Assembly (NCBI GenBank): GCA_963457665.1
Contig: OY735202.1
Span: forward strand, 52,961,351 to 53,025,350
Direction of reading: 5' to 3'
DNA from: Thysanoteuthis rhombus
Taxonomy: Eukaryota > Mollusca > Cephalopoda > Oegopsida > Thysanoteuthidae
DNA length: 64,000 bases
The notes under the pieces were generated by a model that saw only the letters and a list, made by a program, of their open reading frames with translations, made no database searches and was not told the origin of the DNA. Made by a program: the position numbers and the translations under genes. The stretch's first letter is position 1. The number at the start of each line of letters is the position of its first letter. Shown here one piece after another: positions 12,146 to 24,253 of the stretch.

Positions 12146-12679
12146 AAACTAATGCTGGAGTTAGCCAAAAAATGTTTCATACCTGTTTCCGTTCATTTTC
12201 GAATTAATTGTATTTTATTTGCTTTCTTTATGAAGACACATATCCTCTTCGATAAACTTATTATTTTTGTAATAAAATGGAAAAACTCAGCTTTTCAAAG
12301 CTCTCTTCAATTAATAACATTCTTTTGTCTAATTTAGTTTAACAATTCATTGACTTTTGGCTTCTTTGTCAAATAAAGTTTCTACAACACAGCCGGCAAC
12401 CGTTTCTACATACAGATGATATTTTTAAAATGTAATTGATCAAAATTTAGAAAATTCATTTTCAAGTTTTTCTTGAATAGGCTAGAAAGGAAAAAAAGCC
12501 CAAATTTTTGACTAAATGAATGAAAAACAAGGGTTAATAATCATCTTTTTTTACATACGCAATTCTCCTTGGAGAAAATATTTTTTCTTTAAATTTTAGG
12601 TGATTCCAATCTATTAGATCCTAGAACTACTAGAAATTTGTTAGTTTTTAGAAAACCGATTTTTGCATTATAATTGCAT
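12142..12679. other. AT-rich noncoding DNA
   Basis: No supportable gene; the short frames have no recognisable content. Confidence 0.4.
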
Positions 12680-12830
12680 TGTAAATAGACCCCCCCCCCC
12701 AGTAAAACCTGAAAAAACCTTTTTTCTAAAAAGTAAAAAGTTCCCAGATGGTTTTGGAGGGTTCGTAATCGATTGAAAGATTCCAAAATGGGGGGGGGGG
12801 ACACAACAACAACAGCAACACAGACAAATA
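12680..12830. repeat. C-tract/G-tract pair, family A-like fragment
   Basis: A run of 11 C (12690-12700) is followed about 90 bp later by a run of about 11 G (12790-12800). The AATAGACCCCC context resembles the AATTGACCCCC signature of family A. The pair could fold back on itself. The three overlapping open frames on the minus strand are low-complexity shadows. Confidence 0.45.
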
Positions 12831-14229
12831 AAAAAATGCATAATAACCCTTGGAAATGATAAAAAAAAATTCAACAGGTAAATCGAGAACTAAAAAACAA
12901 AATTCTATAAGTTTCATTTGTTAATTTATCAAAAAACTGTTAATTATCAACTGCTGTGCCTTAAGGTACTTTATATTCGGGCTCCTGAGGGGAAAAAATC
13001 AAATTAATAATAAAAGGATATTTTATTGAAATGTAAGCCAATTTGATCATAGATATTTTGGGCTGAATGTTATTTTGCTACCCAGTTGCTACAGTGTAGC
13101 AATATTTGGCTTACGGGTTCAAAAAGGAATTCAGTTTTTATTCAACATGCAACCAACTAAGCGCTATGCTATCTGAAAATTTTATTAAAATTGAAACCTT
13201 TTCTGCAACTGGGGGAACATGAGTTCAATATTTTTGTGAGGATGTAATAAAGTAAGTCCTTCATTAAATAGAATTTTTGAGAAGGGAAAAAAAAATCAAG
13301 AAAAGGGAGATGGACTAAGTATTTCAAAAGAATGAGTTATCTCCCTTCCATCAGACAAAATTCAGGTCATCCGGTAAGCCTCGATAATTTTTATAAATAA
13401 ACCAAAATTGAAAATTAATAGAAGCACTTTCTATATTTTGTTTTCCCAATGGAAGTTTGTTCAGCAACAAAATTTTTATGTAAATTGCCACTCTATTTCA
13501 ACTAGTTTGAAAAATCTGATGTCATAGATTACATTTGGTTCCGGATTGTATTGAAATAACAGGAGAAATGGTGCTTTTTTTTCCCCTGCTGATTTTCTTC
13601 ATCATTTTGACTGGAATTTTGCATAGTTTGTAAGTATAGGACATCCAGTATATGCAATACTTGAAATTCTTGAAATTTTTTCTTATTTTATCCATGTGAT
13701 ACCATGATTGATCAGGGGAGGTTCAACTTCATAAATTAATTCTACGAAGATACAATGGGTCAATTTGGATTTTACAAGTCAGTTGGAATTACAAGAGGTT
13801 TGATTCTGAATTGTGTTTTTTCTTGAAGAAAATGTGAAGTGTAAGTAATAGGGACTGAACTAATTCATAGACCATGCCAAAAGTCTCACCTTGCCTAATG
13901 AGAAAAGGAATGTATCTTTTTCTTGGAGATGAATCAGTCACACACCAAACTGATAGACAAAGTTAGGGTGTATTCCTCTACACTCACAAAGTAGGCATCT
14001 GGGATTCCAGACCACACAAATCCTGTTATTAGATTATTAAGAAAATCAAAACAATCAATATTGGAGAAATTCTAAAGACACGAAAATCGGAATAGATAAA
14101 TTCATATGTATATACTTTATCATCTGGTCTGAAGGAATTGCAATATAAATGGAATCAGTCAAGTCTAAAGGTACTTGAAATTAAGAAAATATCAAATTCT
14201 GTTTGTTTGAAATATCAAATAAGAAGTAA
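12831..14229. other. AT-rich noncoding DNA
   Basis: Nothing recognised. Confidence 0.4.
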
Positions 14230-14960
14230 ATGCACCTAAAAAGGTACAGCGGTCCCGCCTTGGTAGTGAACTCATTTTGATTGGTCGTTCATGAGACATT
14301 AAGAAATAAAATACAACCTTTTTGGTGGTGGTGTGAGGTCCTCAAGTCAACCAAATCATGTGGTGAGAGTGAAAGGATGCAGTTTAGTCAACTATGTAGA
14401 ATTGTGTAGGCATTGGATTGATTATTCTAGCTGGAGATTCTCCTCCACAACTCCCCTTGTTCAAAACTACCCCATAAATTGCCCCTCAAGGAATTTTCTA
14501 GGCAATTGGGGCAGTTCTGGACTGTTCTTTGCCAGAGAAGGTTCTAGGGAGGTCTTTGCCAGAAATTGTAATTGTACAGTACTCGCTGCCTCCCCTATGA
14601 TGACCAGACTAAGGAAGTTCTGGCTTGAAGTTGACCAGAGTCCTTACACAGCTTCCAACTCATGATTTGCTTCTGATTTGCCACTACCCATTAATAGAAT
14701 AACCTGACCAGTTGTGGTACTCGAATCAATGGGAAGGGTTAACTTGGATCTGTAAACCTTTTTGTTCCAGTTATATCGCCATTATTACATCATTTTGGAA
14801 TGCTCATTGTTCCTGTGTTTGTAACCCACACTCCTAGGCAGTGAAGACATTTCAGTCAAAGCCTTTGTCAGCGGATTTCTGGGGATCTTCAATTCACAAT
14901 GCGGGCTCAGAGGTATGGGGTGAGGTGGATGTGACTGATTAGCATGGGGGCTAAAGGGTT
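14230..14960 (+). other. GC-richer block with an unrecognised 110-codon frame
   Basis: Base composition is visibly less A/T-rich than the flanks. A plus-strand frame at 14333-14665 has no known motif. Within it TCTTTGCCAGA occurs twice about 30 bp apart. I found no splice sites that would make it an exon. An old transposon fragment is the likeliest explanation. Confidence 0.25.
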
Positions 14961-17639
14961 ATATTGTTGTTTTTTTTAAATTTTTCATCCGTTTTTCCCT
15001 CCAAAGGCTTGAGCAGAGTTTATATTTTTAAAAACTGAAAATGATGTAGTTTGATAGTTAGTATATTTAGAACCCAAAACTCAGAGATTTTAAATTTGTA
15101 CCATTAAGTAAACAGATTTCAATGAAATTTTTAGCATTCATTTTTTAATGAACTTTGTCATGAAAATGGTACTTAGTAAGAAAAACATATGAAAATATTT
15201 TAAAAGTTAATCAGATTACCTTTTGGCGGAGGTACCTATAAAATTTTCATCAGCTATTCAAACCATTTGTGATATTTGTGATTGAAAATCACATGTGTAA
15301 ATTTTAAATCAAATAAGAACAAAAGGAAATTATAATGTATAATTTAATAAATATTTCAAAATTTCTTAAATAAAGCAAATGAGAGTTTCTAAAAGTATGA
15401 ACATTGTCTGCTCAAACCTCTTGAGGGATGAAAACGAATAAAAAATTTTAAAAAATGATAGAAGAGTTATCAAAATGTCTGTGTCACATACTTACAAACT
15501 ATGCAAAATTTTAGTTGAAACTATAGAAAAAAATCAGTGAAGAATGAAAAAAAGGTGTGATTTTTCCCACATTATTTCAATATAATCTGGAACCAGATGT
15601 ATGCTTATGATATCACCTCTTTGCCACTGTGAGGAATGTAGGGAGTGGGGAGTAATTATACTGACAATGAAAAACTGGGTATTTGATCATTTCAGCACAA
15701 ATAAATCATCCCTTTTCAATAGTTTTTAAATAACTGACTCATTTGTTCTTGCATGCAATTATTTTAGGATCACTTGAAATAAGTGAATAAATAGCACTTT
15801 AATGAATATTAAATAGTACATTTTCAAGTAACACAGCTGGTGAAAAATATTACCAATGAATAAAGATTAGTATGCTACTATTTAGAAACATTATAAGTGA
15901 TAGAGTAAATAAAATGTACATTTCTACATTAGTTCCAGGCCTTGCAGAAAATAAGATTTGATTAAGTTACCAGACAAATGCAAGTGGAATTGTGCATCCA
16001 AAAGTTTCAGATATGATATCTGGATCAATGGATTGCCACCTTACTATCTTACATCATTCCAAAGCTTCAGAACAACTTTTCTCAAGAAACAGGCAAGGTT
16101 TTTGATTACAACACCATGTGTATTCAAAAAGCAATTCAACTTATTTTGGGGGGGGCGTGGGTATCTATAAAAACTCATGTTCACTCATACATATAGAGAA
16201 AGCAACCATGTTAGACTTAGTTCAGTCCATGCAAACCGATACAGAAAGTATTCTGGGTAAATTGAATTTATTTCAGCATGAGCTCACAGTAACCCGCATC
16301 ACTTTCTTTTGCTGTAAGGAAGAATTCTGAGAAGTGAAATGGACCTTTACTTCAAACCTTTTATTTAATTGAATAACTAACTTGACAAATAGTCTTTTTA
16401 TTGCCACTTATAAACAAAAGTTGTGAGCAAACTTGGCATACAATCCTGGGGATTCAAGAAGAGTAATCAAAAGAAAAGGTACCAACTATTTTTTAGTAGC
16501 AAGTGTAGTTCACCTTATACAAAGATTAGAGCAGTGTGATAGTTAGCAAATAAAAAATAAAGAGAGAACAATCTTGTTCTTTTGTAGCTTCTTAATAACC
16601 TGATACTATTGGTGTATTCTCAACTGCAACACCATAGTAGCTGACATAGGAATAGAACCAAGAATATAGCTAGCAAGTTGAATCCACATTGAATTTAAAT
16701 AATAAATGTTGTGCTAACTGGCTTGTTTGATTGAGCAGGTAAAAAGAAAAATCAACCAGGCCAAGTCAGGTTTATTTTTTTTTACTTTAAATAAAATGGT
16801 AAATTTTTGTGTAGGCAATCTGATTTCTAGTAAAAGAAGTATATATACTTACCAAGATATATACAAGGAGATATGAACAAATAATGGTATATCATTTACA
16901 AAATATAAACAAAATTTTACATCTATATGTATGACTGGTTCTAGCCAAAGTTGTAAGCTGCTACTGCCTGGGTAGTATGGTATTTATAGGAGAGAGATTT
17001 TCTCAAGTACTCATCCAGCAACTCTTTAACCCATCAACTTTCATAGCATACCAGTAACAACACCATTGTCTATCTGACAATAGGACAGAGTTCAGGGAGA
17101 AATAAAATCATGCCTATACTCTAGAGGTCATTAGTGTGAAATGAAAATAAAAAAACTTCCAAGCGTAATTCAAACTCAGTTTACCAATACTGATTTCAGC
17201 ACAGAAGACTGTCATTCAAACTCACACCCCCATTTAAATGTATGAGTGTGAGTACATGCAGTAAACACAATTAGGAAATCCTCCCTACAAATTTCTTTCA
17301 TGCTTCTCTACAATTTTGAATTAGGTTCTACTAAAAATCAGTTTGTGATTTTATACGTACCCTTGTTTTCATACATCAAATCTTTTGTGGCATTCTGGGT
17401 TTGAATTTAAAATGAATAAATAATAAATGTCCAGTCCAATCGAGCATACCCACTGAGTAGTGATTCAACATTCTATATCCAACAACACTTGATTGAGGCT
17501 GGAAGATATATGGCTGAAACGTTGTGGATAAATGAAAACATAGACAAAGGGAATGGTCCAATCATAGAATACGTAATGATTTATAAATCCCATCTAACAA
17601 AATTTAGATAAGAACTATTTCTTTGTTCATTTCTAACTA
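14961..17639. other. AT-rich noncoding DNA with two short frames
   Basis: Mostly featureless. Overlapping plus-strand frames at 15958-16170 and 16118-16330 have no recognisable domain and are interrupted by a G8 run at 16149-16156. I do not call them genes. Confidence 0.4.
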
Positions 17640-18660
17640 ACTTTATATTTTGAAGACATCTGAATGACTGCATCCTACGGGCTAAAAAGTGAGATATAAG
17701 GGTAACTTGACCCCAGCATGAACATAGGATTGTAGGGACTGATCTCTGGTGACCCCTAAAAGTCAATTTAAAGTAAAGTTATTTTCAAGAGAAATTATTC
17801 TATTTCTTCCTTTTTTTCCTATCAATTTTTTTTCTGTGACCCCCAATAATCTCTGGGAAACTGTGTTAGAATTTACAACATGACCTTTCAGTATTGATTA
17901 CAGGCAATGCTGGGTATCCCGGCTAATATATATATATCTGTACTAATATTTGAGCCTTTTGTTTGTTCATTCATTTGTGCCTCTACACTGTAAAAACTAC
18001 AAGGCCAATTGACTTGATATTTACCATGTAGATGGAGGAGAGGTCAGCTTCCAAAATATGAGGATGATCGTGGAGGTCATTCAAGGTCACCTGAGTTTTT
18101 TTTAAAGCCAATTCTCAAACTTATGGGCCATGAACCAAGGATATAGAAATTGATTATAAGGGTACATCCTATAATATCGAAGGTAACAGGCTAAGCAAGG
18201 TTGACTTTTTAGGGCATTCAAGGTCGCTAGAGGTCATTTCAGGTCATTTTTTCTCAATTTTCCAAGTTTTTGGCAGTAATTTTGCACCTATGCAACTAGA
18301 ATTTGGCATAGGGTTATTTTGACCATTCTTTTACGCACAATTATCCAAAAAATCAGTTTGGGATTAAAATAACTTTTTTCAAGTTGTTTTACTGCCAAAC
18401 AATTACATTCTTGGAGGTAAATTAGAATTTAGGGTTGAAACCTAGGCAAAAACACAATAAAATATATGCTTGCAATTTACGGGATCTCAGGAGGTCAGCA
18501 AGGGTCTACTCTGGATTAAAAGTGCTTCTTTTAGCTATATTACAGCTAAAGAATTCTATCCCGAGAGGTAAATCGAAACATCATGTCAACTTGGCCAGAA
18601 AAAGATGATAGGTGGGGCTGATCCCTAAGGTCATTGGAGGCTAGCACAGGTCACTTTTAA
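17640..18660. repeat. Interspersed repeat carrying AGGTCA half-sites at 10-bp intervals
   Basis: The first part (17640-17780) is homologous, in inverted orientation, to 41790-41930: AAATTGACTTTTAG, CTATGTTCA and GGGTCAAGTTAC on the reverse strand. The second part starts near 17900 with GCTGGGTATCCCGGCTA plus a short TA run. It contains AGGTCA at 18074 and 18084; AGGTCG at 18221 with AGGTCA at 18231 and 18241; AGGTCA at 18492 with GGGTCT at 18502; and AGGTCA at 18628, AGGCTA at 18638 and AGGTCA at 18648. All have exactly 4 bases between hexamers. No coding sequence seen. Confidence 0.65.
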
Positions 18661-19439
18661 AATAAAACAGTTATTTAGAGCCCAACGAAACAATTTCAGG
18701 GGCTAACAAAATTGATTTCTGAGTAAAATAAAAGCAGTTATAGTGTATTATATTCAAAATGAATACATACACATCATTCAAATCTCTTCAATAATCAGTC
18801 TCTTTTAAAATGGATGAATGGAAAGACAAAACAAAGCAATCTTTTAGGAAATTTGGAGATGGAAATTTAAAAAACCAAGGCATAAGAAAATTATAAATAA
18901 AAGCTGTGTTCCTTTTGAAATCATAATTCAAATTTTGAAGAAGGTAGTTCAATCTTCCTAATTCAAGCAATGCACTCTAAATTCTTGCCATAATCACTTA
19001 AAACATGGCAGAAAACTGCAAAAACATAAAAACACATGCATTCTTATTAAAGTTGTATTAATGACGTTGATATTGTTAAAAAGGCTATGTTCCAGCAAGT
19101 TCTCTAATAAGAGTAATATAAAATTATATTCACTGAATGAAAAATTATCGTTCAAATCCTGAACAAACTGGAAAAAAAAAACAGGTTTCGAAAATATTAG
19201 ATAAACATGATATTATTATATAAAGCATTGAATTTTTCATACTCGAATATTTAATTCAAATTACAGGAAATAAAAATGGTAATAAAAAGCTTGTAGAATA
19301 TATATTCCCCCTTACAATGTATGAAACAATTGCTATACAAAAATATTACTCAGAATAAGAAATAAAGTATTAAAAATTAGAAAAATAAATAGTATTTATC
19401 AATCATCCTGTCCTAAAAGTTTTCTGAACAATGTAGAAC
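18661..19439. other. AT-rich noncoding DNA
   Basis: Nothing recognised. Confidence 0.4.
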
Positions 19440-19830
19440 CCAGTATTACTCAAAATGGGAATAAATAATCTCATTCACCATATTTACTTATTATGATGAC
19501 AATAATGATGCACTTGGTATCTGATGGCCTTAACTGGAGAACAAGTGACAGCAAGTCTCTTAAATTCTACAGCGTTTTTTCCTCTATTCTGGCTGATTTG
19601 AGTAATGCTGTTGTCATGATGGTTTCAATTCTTTCTTGGAGTTTCAGTTCCTCCAATCGTCTTGCAAGGCTCTTGGGGCTGTTCCAAGTGCAACAATAAT
19701 AATAGATACTACTGCCAGCTTAATATTCTGCAATATCATTATCATTTCTTTTCGAACAGTATTTCAACTATTTAAGATACCTTTTCCCAACATTACTCAA
19801 TCATGTAATTTAATATTTCATGTGTAAAAA
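19440..19830 (-). pseudogene. C-terminal relic of a LINE-like element
   Basis: On the minus strand one frame reads KLAVVSIIIVALGTAPRAL. After a frameshift another reads RLEELKLQERIETIMTTALL, then KSARI. This pair resembles the 'VPVVVGALGTVPK...L..L' and 'IQKTALLGTARILRKVL' tail often found behind reverse transcriptases of invertebrate and fish LINE-type elements (from memory). Several stops follow. No catalytic RT core is nearby, so it is a 5'-truncated dead fragment. The tail contains ATGATG-type simple sequence. Confidence 0.55.
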
Positions 19831-20842
19831 TGTATAGAATTTATTAGCTTTAAATTAATAAATTGCACTTGCTCCATTTATCTCTAGAAATATTGATGCT
19901 TCACTTTTTGAGACAAAGCTCCAAATAGGGTCAAAGCTATGATAACTGGAAATGACTATTTCAAAATTATAGTCTAAATTCAATTTAACTACAAGAGTTG
20001 AATTTAGTTTCAAAAGATCAGAAGTAAACACTGAGTATAAAAGAAACACTGAATATATAAGAAATATTCTATTGAGGCTTAATTTGAGAAAAACAGAATA
20101 TTCATGGAGCTAAAGCGACCACACAAAAAGTTTCATATATAAAATATGCCCCATAAATAATAACAACCCCACCTTTTCTTAATGAAAATTTAATTTTCTT
20201 CTAAATCAAACATAACAGGATTTTATTATTTATAGTTGAGCATTATACAATAAAAACAGATATTATTAGGCATGATTTATTACCAAAATCCACAGCATTG
20301 AAACTCTGTTAACCAAAAATATGAATGTATAGCAATCCAAAAATAAGAGAAAAAGTGAGTGAAGACAACATGTTTTCTTCAAATATATTGATGTAACCTT
20401 CAGCATTCATGATCCTGTTGATGAAATACAGCTCATCAGGGCTATTAGACTTCATACAATCCCATTTCATTTCCATCACCATGCTTCTCTATCAATACCA
20501 AACACTTTCCCTGGTACACTTCTTCATGACAAGGCTAAACTCGTAGGTTGCAATCAGACTCAAATACGTTGATTTTTGCTTGATCTGACAACAGTTGCTG
20601 TTCCAAAACATAATATTTAATCTCCTCTGCAAACTCTATTGCGTTCAGATGCTGTTGAGTTTAGTAATAAAAAAATACCTAATGATATCTGTTTTGATTG
20701 TATCATGATCCACTAGAAATAATAAAATCCTGGTATGTTCAGTTTAGAAGAAAATCAACTTCTTACAAAAAAAAAAATTGGTTGGGGTATACTTATTTAT
20801 TACTGTAAAATGTTGCTCAACTACTTGTAGTCGCATTTTTAT
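19831..20842. other. AT-rich noncoding DNA
   Basis: Nothing recognised. Confidence 0.4.
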
Positions 20843-21465
20843 TGGGGAGAGCAAGAAGAGTAAAGAGTAAATAAAACGGTAGATAAAGGAGGGAGGCTAA
20901 TGACAAAAAAAGCAAATTGAAATGGTGAGAGAAAAATGTGAATGGAAAGAAAGGGACAAGGAAAAGAAGAAAATGGAAATAAAAAGAGAGGCCAAGGATA
21001 AGAAAAAAGAAGAAAGTATTTATGATAAAAGAAAAAAAGGAAGAGAGGAAGAAAAACATAGAAAAAAGGCATAACAGAGGAAAAGAAAAGATAAGAATTA
21101 AAAAAAAGGAAAATATAAAAATAAGATAAAATGGAGATAACTGAAAGAAATCAAAGGATAGAGAAATGAAAAGATAAATAAAAAATTGAAAGAAAAAAGG
21201 CAAAAAATCGAGTTATATGAAAAAGAAAGAAAGAGGATAGCTTGGGAAAAAAGGAGAAAAAGGTGGGAAAATTATTGAAAATCAAAGAATAAGATTTTCA
21301 AAAATGGGAAAGAAAATGAGGAAAATGAAAATAATGAAAAGTAACTAAAACTTTCCAGTGTGAATATCATGAAAAGAATTAGGGAGAGGGAGAGAAAAAT
21401 TTCAAGTGACTGGATACAGACTAATGAGAGGAAATAGTTGCCGTCCTTAAGAAATAACAAGAGAC
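20843..21465. repeat. Polypurine block of about 620 bp
   Basis: The plus strand is almost wholly A and G (AAAGAAGAAAG, GGAGAGAG and the like) with only scattered pyrimidines. The complementary strand therefore gives artificial open frames rich in Phe, Leu and Ser (for example 20817-21203 minus), which should not be read as membrane proteins. Confidence 0.85.
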
Positions 21466-21834
21466 ATTCCAGAGAACTTTTGGCTCAAATATTATTTAAG
21501 AATAATGAGGTTCATGAAATATATAGAACTGCACTTAGGTTTACAGGAAGAAAGTATTGCTTTCTGAGCAACAAACAATTTGCCATCTCCATCTCAGGAC
21601 ATGAGTTATAAATTGAGTTCATGACAGATAAAACAAAAATTAATAAGGCATACAACAGTAGAAAATACCAGAAGAATAGCAAAAGAGACTGAATTGAAAT
21701 AGCAAATGTTGTCTGCCAGTCAAGTCATAAGAAATATGACCACAATAAAAACTAGCATTTCAAGGGAAAATATGAATCACCACCACCTGTAAATGCTGCT
21801 TAAACTAGTCAGCTCTGGAAAACAGGAGGCAAAG

Positions 21835-22076
21835 ACATCATAGAATCCATTAGAAAACTCAAATGGTAACGGGCTGGTCATGTTGCAAACAACCGAAGGA
21901 CATCATGATTCACAACAGAGATCACATGCAAAACTGAAGCCCGCAGAATACAAGGTGGAGAGACAAACTAGTCAAGTTCAGAGAGTATTGGCTCCACAAC
22001 GCTCATGATAGAGAAGTCTGGCAAATCTTGGGGAAGATCTATGTTGAACGACAGACAATAAAAGACTGATGATGAT
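21835..22076 (+). pseudogene. RTE-type LINE 3' end, degenerate
   Basis: The translation retains LKW, AGHVA and, across frameshifts, the counterpart of a YWLRDAHDREVW segment, in the same order as the copy at 57134-57387. Several stops and frameshifts are present. It ends in AAAAGACTGATGATGATGA, the same 3' tail as the copies at 47.9 and 57.1 kb. This is the C-terminal part of the RTE polyprotein, 5'-truncated. Confidence 0.75.
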
Positions 22077-22278
22077 GAACTGTTGTTTATAAAGGTAAAC
22101 AATTATCAAACTTTCAAAGCAGGAGACAAACATCATAAGTTAGAGTTGATATCTATGTTATATAGGCTTTGTAGAATTCATAAGTAGAAAACTGATCACA
22201 AGAGAAAGCATTCTTCATCATCATCATTAATGGGATCTTCTTATTTTTGAAGGTTGAGCAAGCTTTGCCAAAGGCTTA

Positions 22279-23547
22279 CCATCCTAGTGTGATTCTTCGC
22301 TTGATTTCTTCTTCTTTTGAGGGTCTCATGGAGATTCGTTGCCCTAGGTAGATGTAGTGGTCTACTTTCTCGAGTTCTGTGTCCTCGATTTCGATCTTAG
22401 TGTTTTTATCCCCGATGTGGTTTTTGAACATGATCTTTGTCTTGCTGAAGGTCATGTGTAGGCCGACTTCCTTGCTCTCTTCATTTAGTTCATCTATCAT
22501 TAGTCGGAGGTCGTGTAGGCTCTCTGCGAAAAGGGCTATGTCGTCTGCAAATCTGAGGTTGCTCAGATACTCGCCGTCTATTTTAATTCCTTTATTCTCC
22601 CAGTCTAGCCTTCTGAAGATCATCTTGAGGCAGGCTGTGAAAAGTTTAGGTGAGCTGATATCACCTTGTCTTACTCCTTTCTGGAGCTGGAAGGGGTCCG
22701 AGTCTTTATGTAGCCTGATAAATGAGCTGCCGTGATTGTATATATGTTTCAACACTTCAACATATACTGGATCTACACCTTGCCGACTGATGGCCTCCAT
22801 GACCTTAGGGATTTCTACTGATTCGAATGCCTTTTTGAAGTCGATAAATGCTAGGGCAAGTGGTAGTTTATACTCTGCTGCTTTTTCTTTCAGTTGATTT
22901 ATCGAGTGCAGGTGGTTCATGGTCGATTAGCTTCTTCTAAAGCCAGCCTGTTCACGTGGCTGGTTTTCATTGAGTGTTTTTGTGATTCGATTGGTGATGA
23001 TCTTTGTGAAAAGTTTGTATACACAGTTGAGTAGGCTTATAGGCCTATAGTTGTTGAGGTCTTTCGGGTTTCCTTTTTTATATAAAAGCATTATGATAGC
23101 AGTGTTCCAATTGTCTGGAACTTGACTGTGTTTTAGACACAAATTGAAGAGGACGGCCAATTTCCTAGTGATGATTTTACCTGCTTTTCGGAGTAGGTTG
23201 ATGGTGATGTTGTCTGGTCCAGGGGCAGTTCCTTTCTTCGTCTGTTTAATGGCTTCTTTCACCTCCCACGGGGTTACTTTTGGGAAGTCCTCGAGTTGAT
23301 AGCTCATGTCTTGCGTATCTTGCTTATTGTTTTGTAGTCCTTGTTTGGACAAATAAAGTTTTTGGTAGAATTTTTTGGCACGTTTGACAATCCTGTCTCT
23401 GTCTGTTGTTAGGTTTCCATTTTCCTCGAGTATGCTAGTTATTTGCCTTCATCCCGAGTTGAGGAGTTTGTTTATAGCTTTGAAGCCCCAACCCTTTTCA
23501 AGAGTTGATTCAATGACTGCCGTCGTGTATCTCCTTCTGTCTTCCCT
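22279..23547 (-). pseudogene. RTE LINE reverse transcriptase domain
   Basis: The same frame as the endonuclease continues here. Ordered motifs are GTAPGPDNITINLL; NYRPISLLNCVYKLFTKII; QAGFRRS, stop, STMNHLHSINQL; FIDFKKAFES (motif A with the catalytic Asp); GVRQGDISSPKLF; and LRFADDIALFAES (motif C, FADD). The last motif reads YLGQRIS before the stop at 22276. All catalytic aspartates remain. Only the in-frame stops inactivate the copy, so it is fairly recent compared with the other LINE pieces in the window. Confidence 0.88.
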
Positions 23548-23550
23548 TCA

Positions 23551-24253
23551 TTTCTTCTTGATCAATTTGTTTAGTTCAGCCTCTTCAATTTTCTCTCTCG
23601 TTGTTGTCGGTGGCTTGAGGTTTCTGCGTTTTTCCATGAGATTTCTAGTCTCATCCGAGATTTTGCTAATGGGTTGTTTGCTCATTGGCTTGAATGTAGA
23701 GGCTACTTCAATTATTGACGCTGTCATTTTGTTGCTTAGTTCGTTGATGTTGGTGTTGTCTTGTTCAGTAAGAATTCTGAATCTGTTTTTCAATTCGAGC
23801 TTGAAAGATTGAACGTGTTTTTTTGGTATGTTTAGAGGCTGCGGTTTTGTATGGAACATTTTCCTGCGTTCTTTATTGGTCTTTATTTGTACTTTACATT
23901 GTACCATTCTGTGGTCGCTGCCAACATTGACTTGATTTAGGACTTGGATGTCCTTGACGATATCGTTTTTGTCCGTTAGGATGTAGTCTATTTCGTTCCT
24001 TGTTTCGTGATTGGGGCTCTTCCAAGTCCATTTCCTATTGGGTTCCTTCTTGAAGAAGGTATTCATGATTTTGAATCCGTTAGCCGTTGCAAAGTTTACA
24101 AGATCTTCTCCTCTCTTGTTGCGTATTTTGTATCCAAATTTGCCGACGCAATTTTCATTTCCTTGTCCTACCTGTGCGTTGAAGTCTCCCATGATAACAT
24201 TGAAATGTTTTATGGTGTCTTGGAGTGGGGAGTACAAGTCATCTTCATATTAA
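23551..24253 (-). pseudogene. RTE LINE endonuclease domain (APE-type)
   Basis: This is the AP-endonuclease-like domain that nicks the target DNA for reverse transcription. Visible motifs are GDFNAQVG near residue 17, then RKWTWKSPNHETRNEIDYIL near 68-87, and SDHRMV near 107-112. These correspond to the family's catalytic Asp/Asn, the Asp-Tyr and the terminal Ser-Asp-His signature. A lysine-rich linker (about residues 150-229) leads toward the RT. About 100 N-terminal residues of a full domain are missing. The frame ends at the TGA at 23548, probably a decayed CGA (KKK*RED). Confidence 0.85.

Larger units (their letters stand above)
22205..24253 (-). mobile_element. RTE-type LINE, 5'-truncated, dead, single frame with four stops
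   Basis: A minus-strand non-LTR retrotransposon. Endonuclease and reverse transcriptase lie in one continuous reading frame with no frameshift. In-frame stops are at 23548-23550 (TGA), 23449-23451 (TGA), 22927-22929 (TAA) and 22276-22278 (TAA). The N-terminal start of the endonuclease is missing. At the other end the body stops just after the RT domain (...FKNKKIPL), followed directly by ATGATGATGATG. The usual roughly 250-residue C-terminal part is therefore absent and the body joins an RTE-like simple tail. No target duplication was identified. Confidence 0.88.

Noticed and set aside
20817-21203. 128-codon minus-strand frame rich in Phe, Leu and Ser that looks like a membrane protein
   Set aside because: It is the complement of the polypurine block; its composition is explained by base asymmetry alone.
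23375-23812. Plus-strand 145-codon frame, and other plus frames at 22379-22735 and 24007-24258
   Set aside because: They are antisense shadows of the RTE endonuclease/RT frame, which shows the known motifs.
22062-24253. The 21.8-kb plus-strand RTE end and the 22.2-24.3-kb minus-strand RTE body as one 5'-inverted insertion
   Set aside because: In a 5' inversion the inverted part must lie upstream of the sense 3' end. Here it lies beyond the tail, and the two parts have decayed to different degrees, so they are separate insertions.
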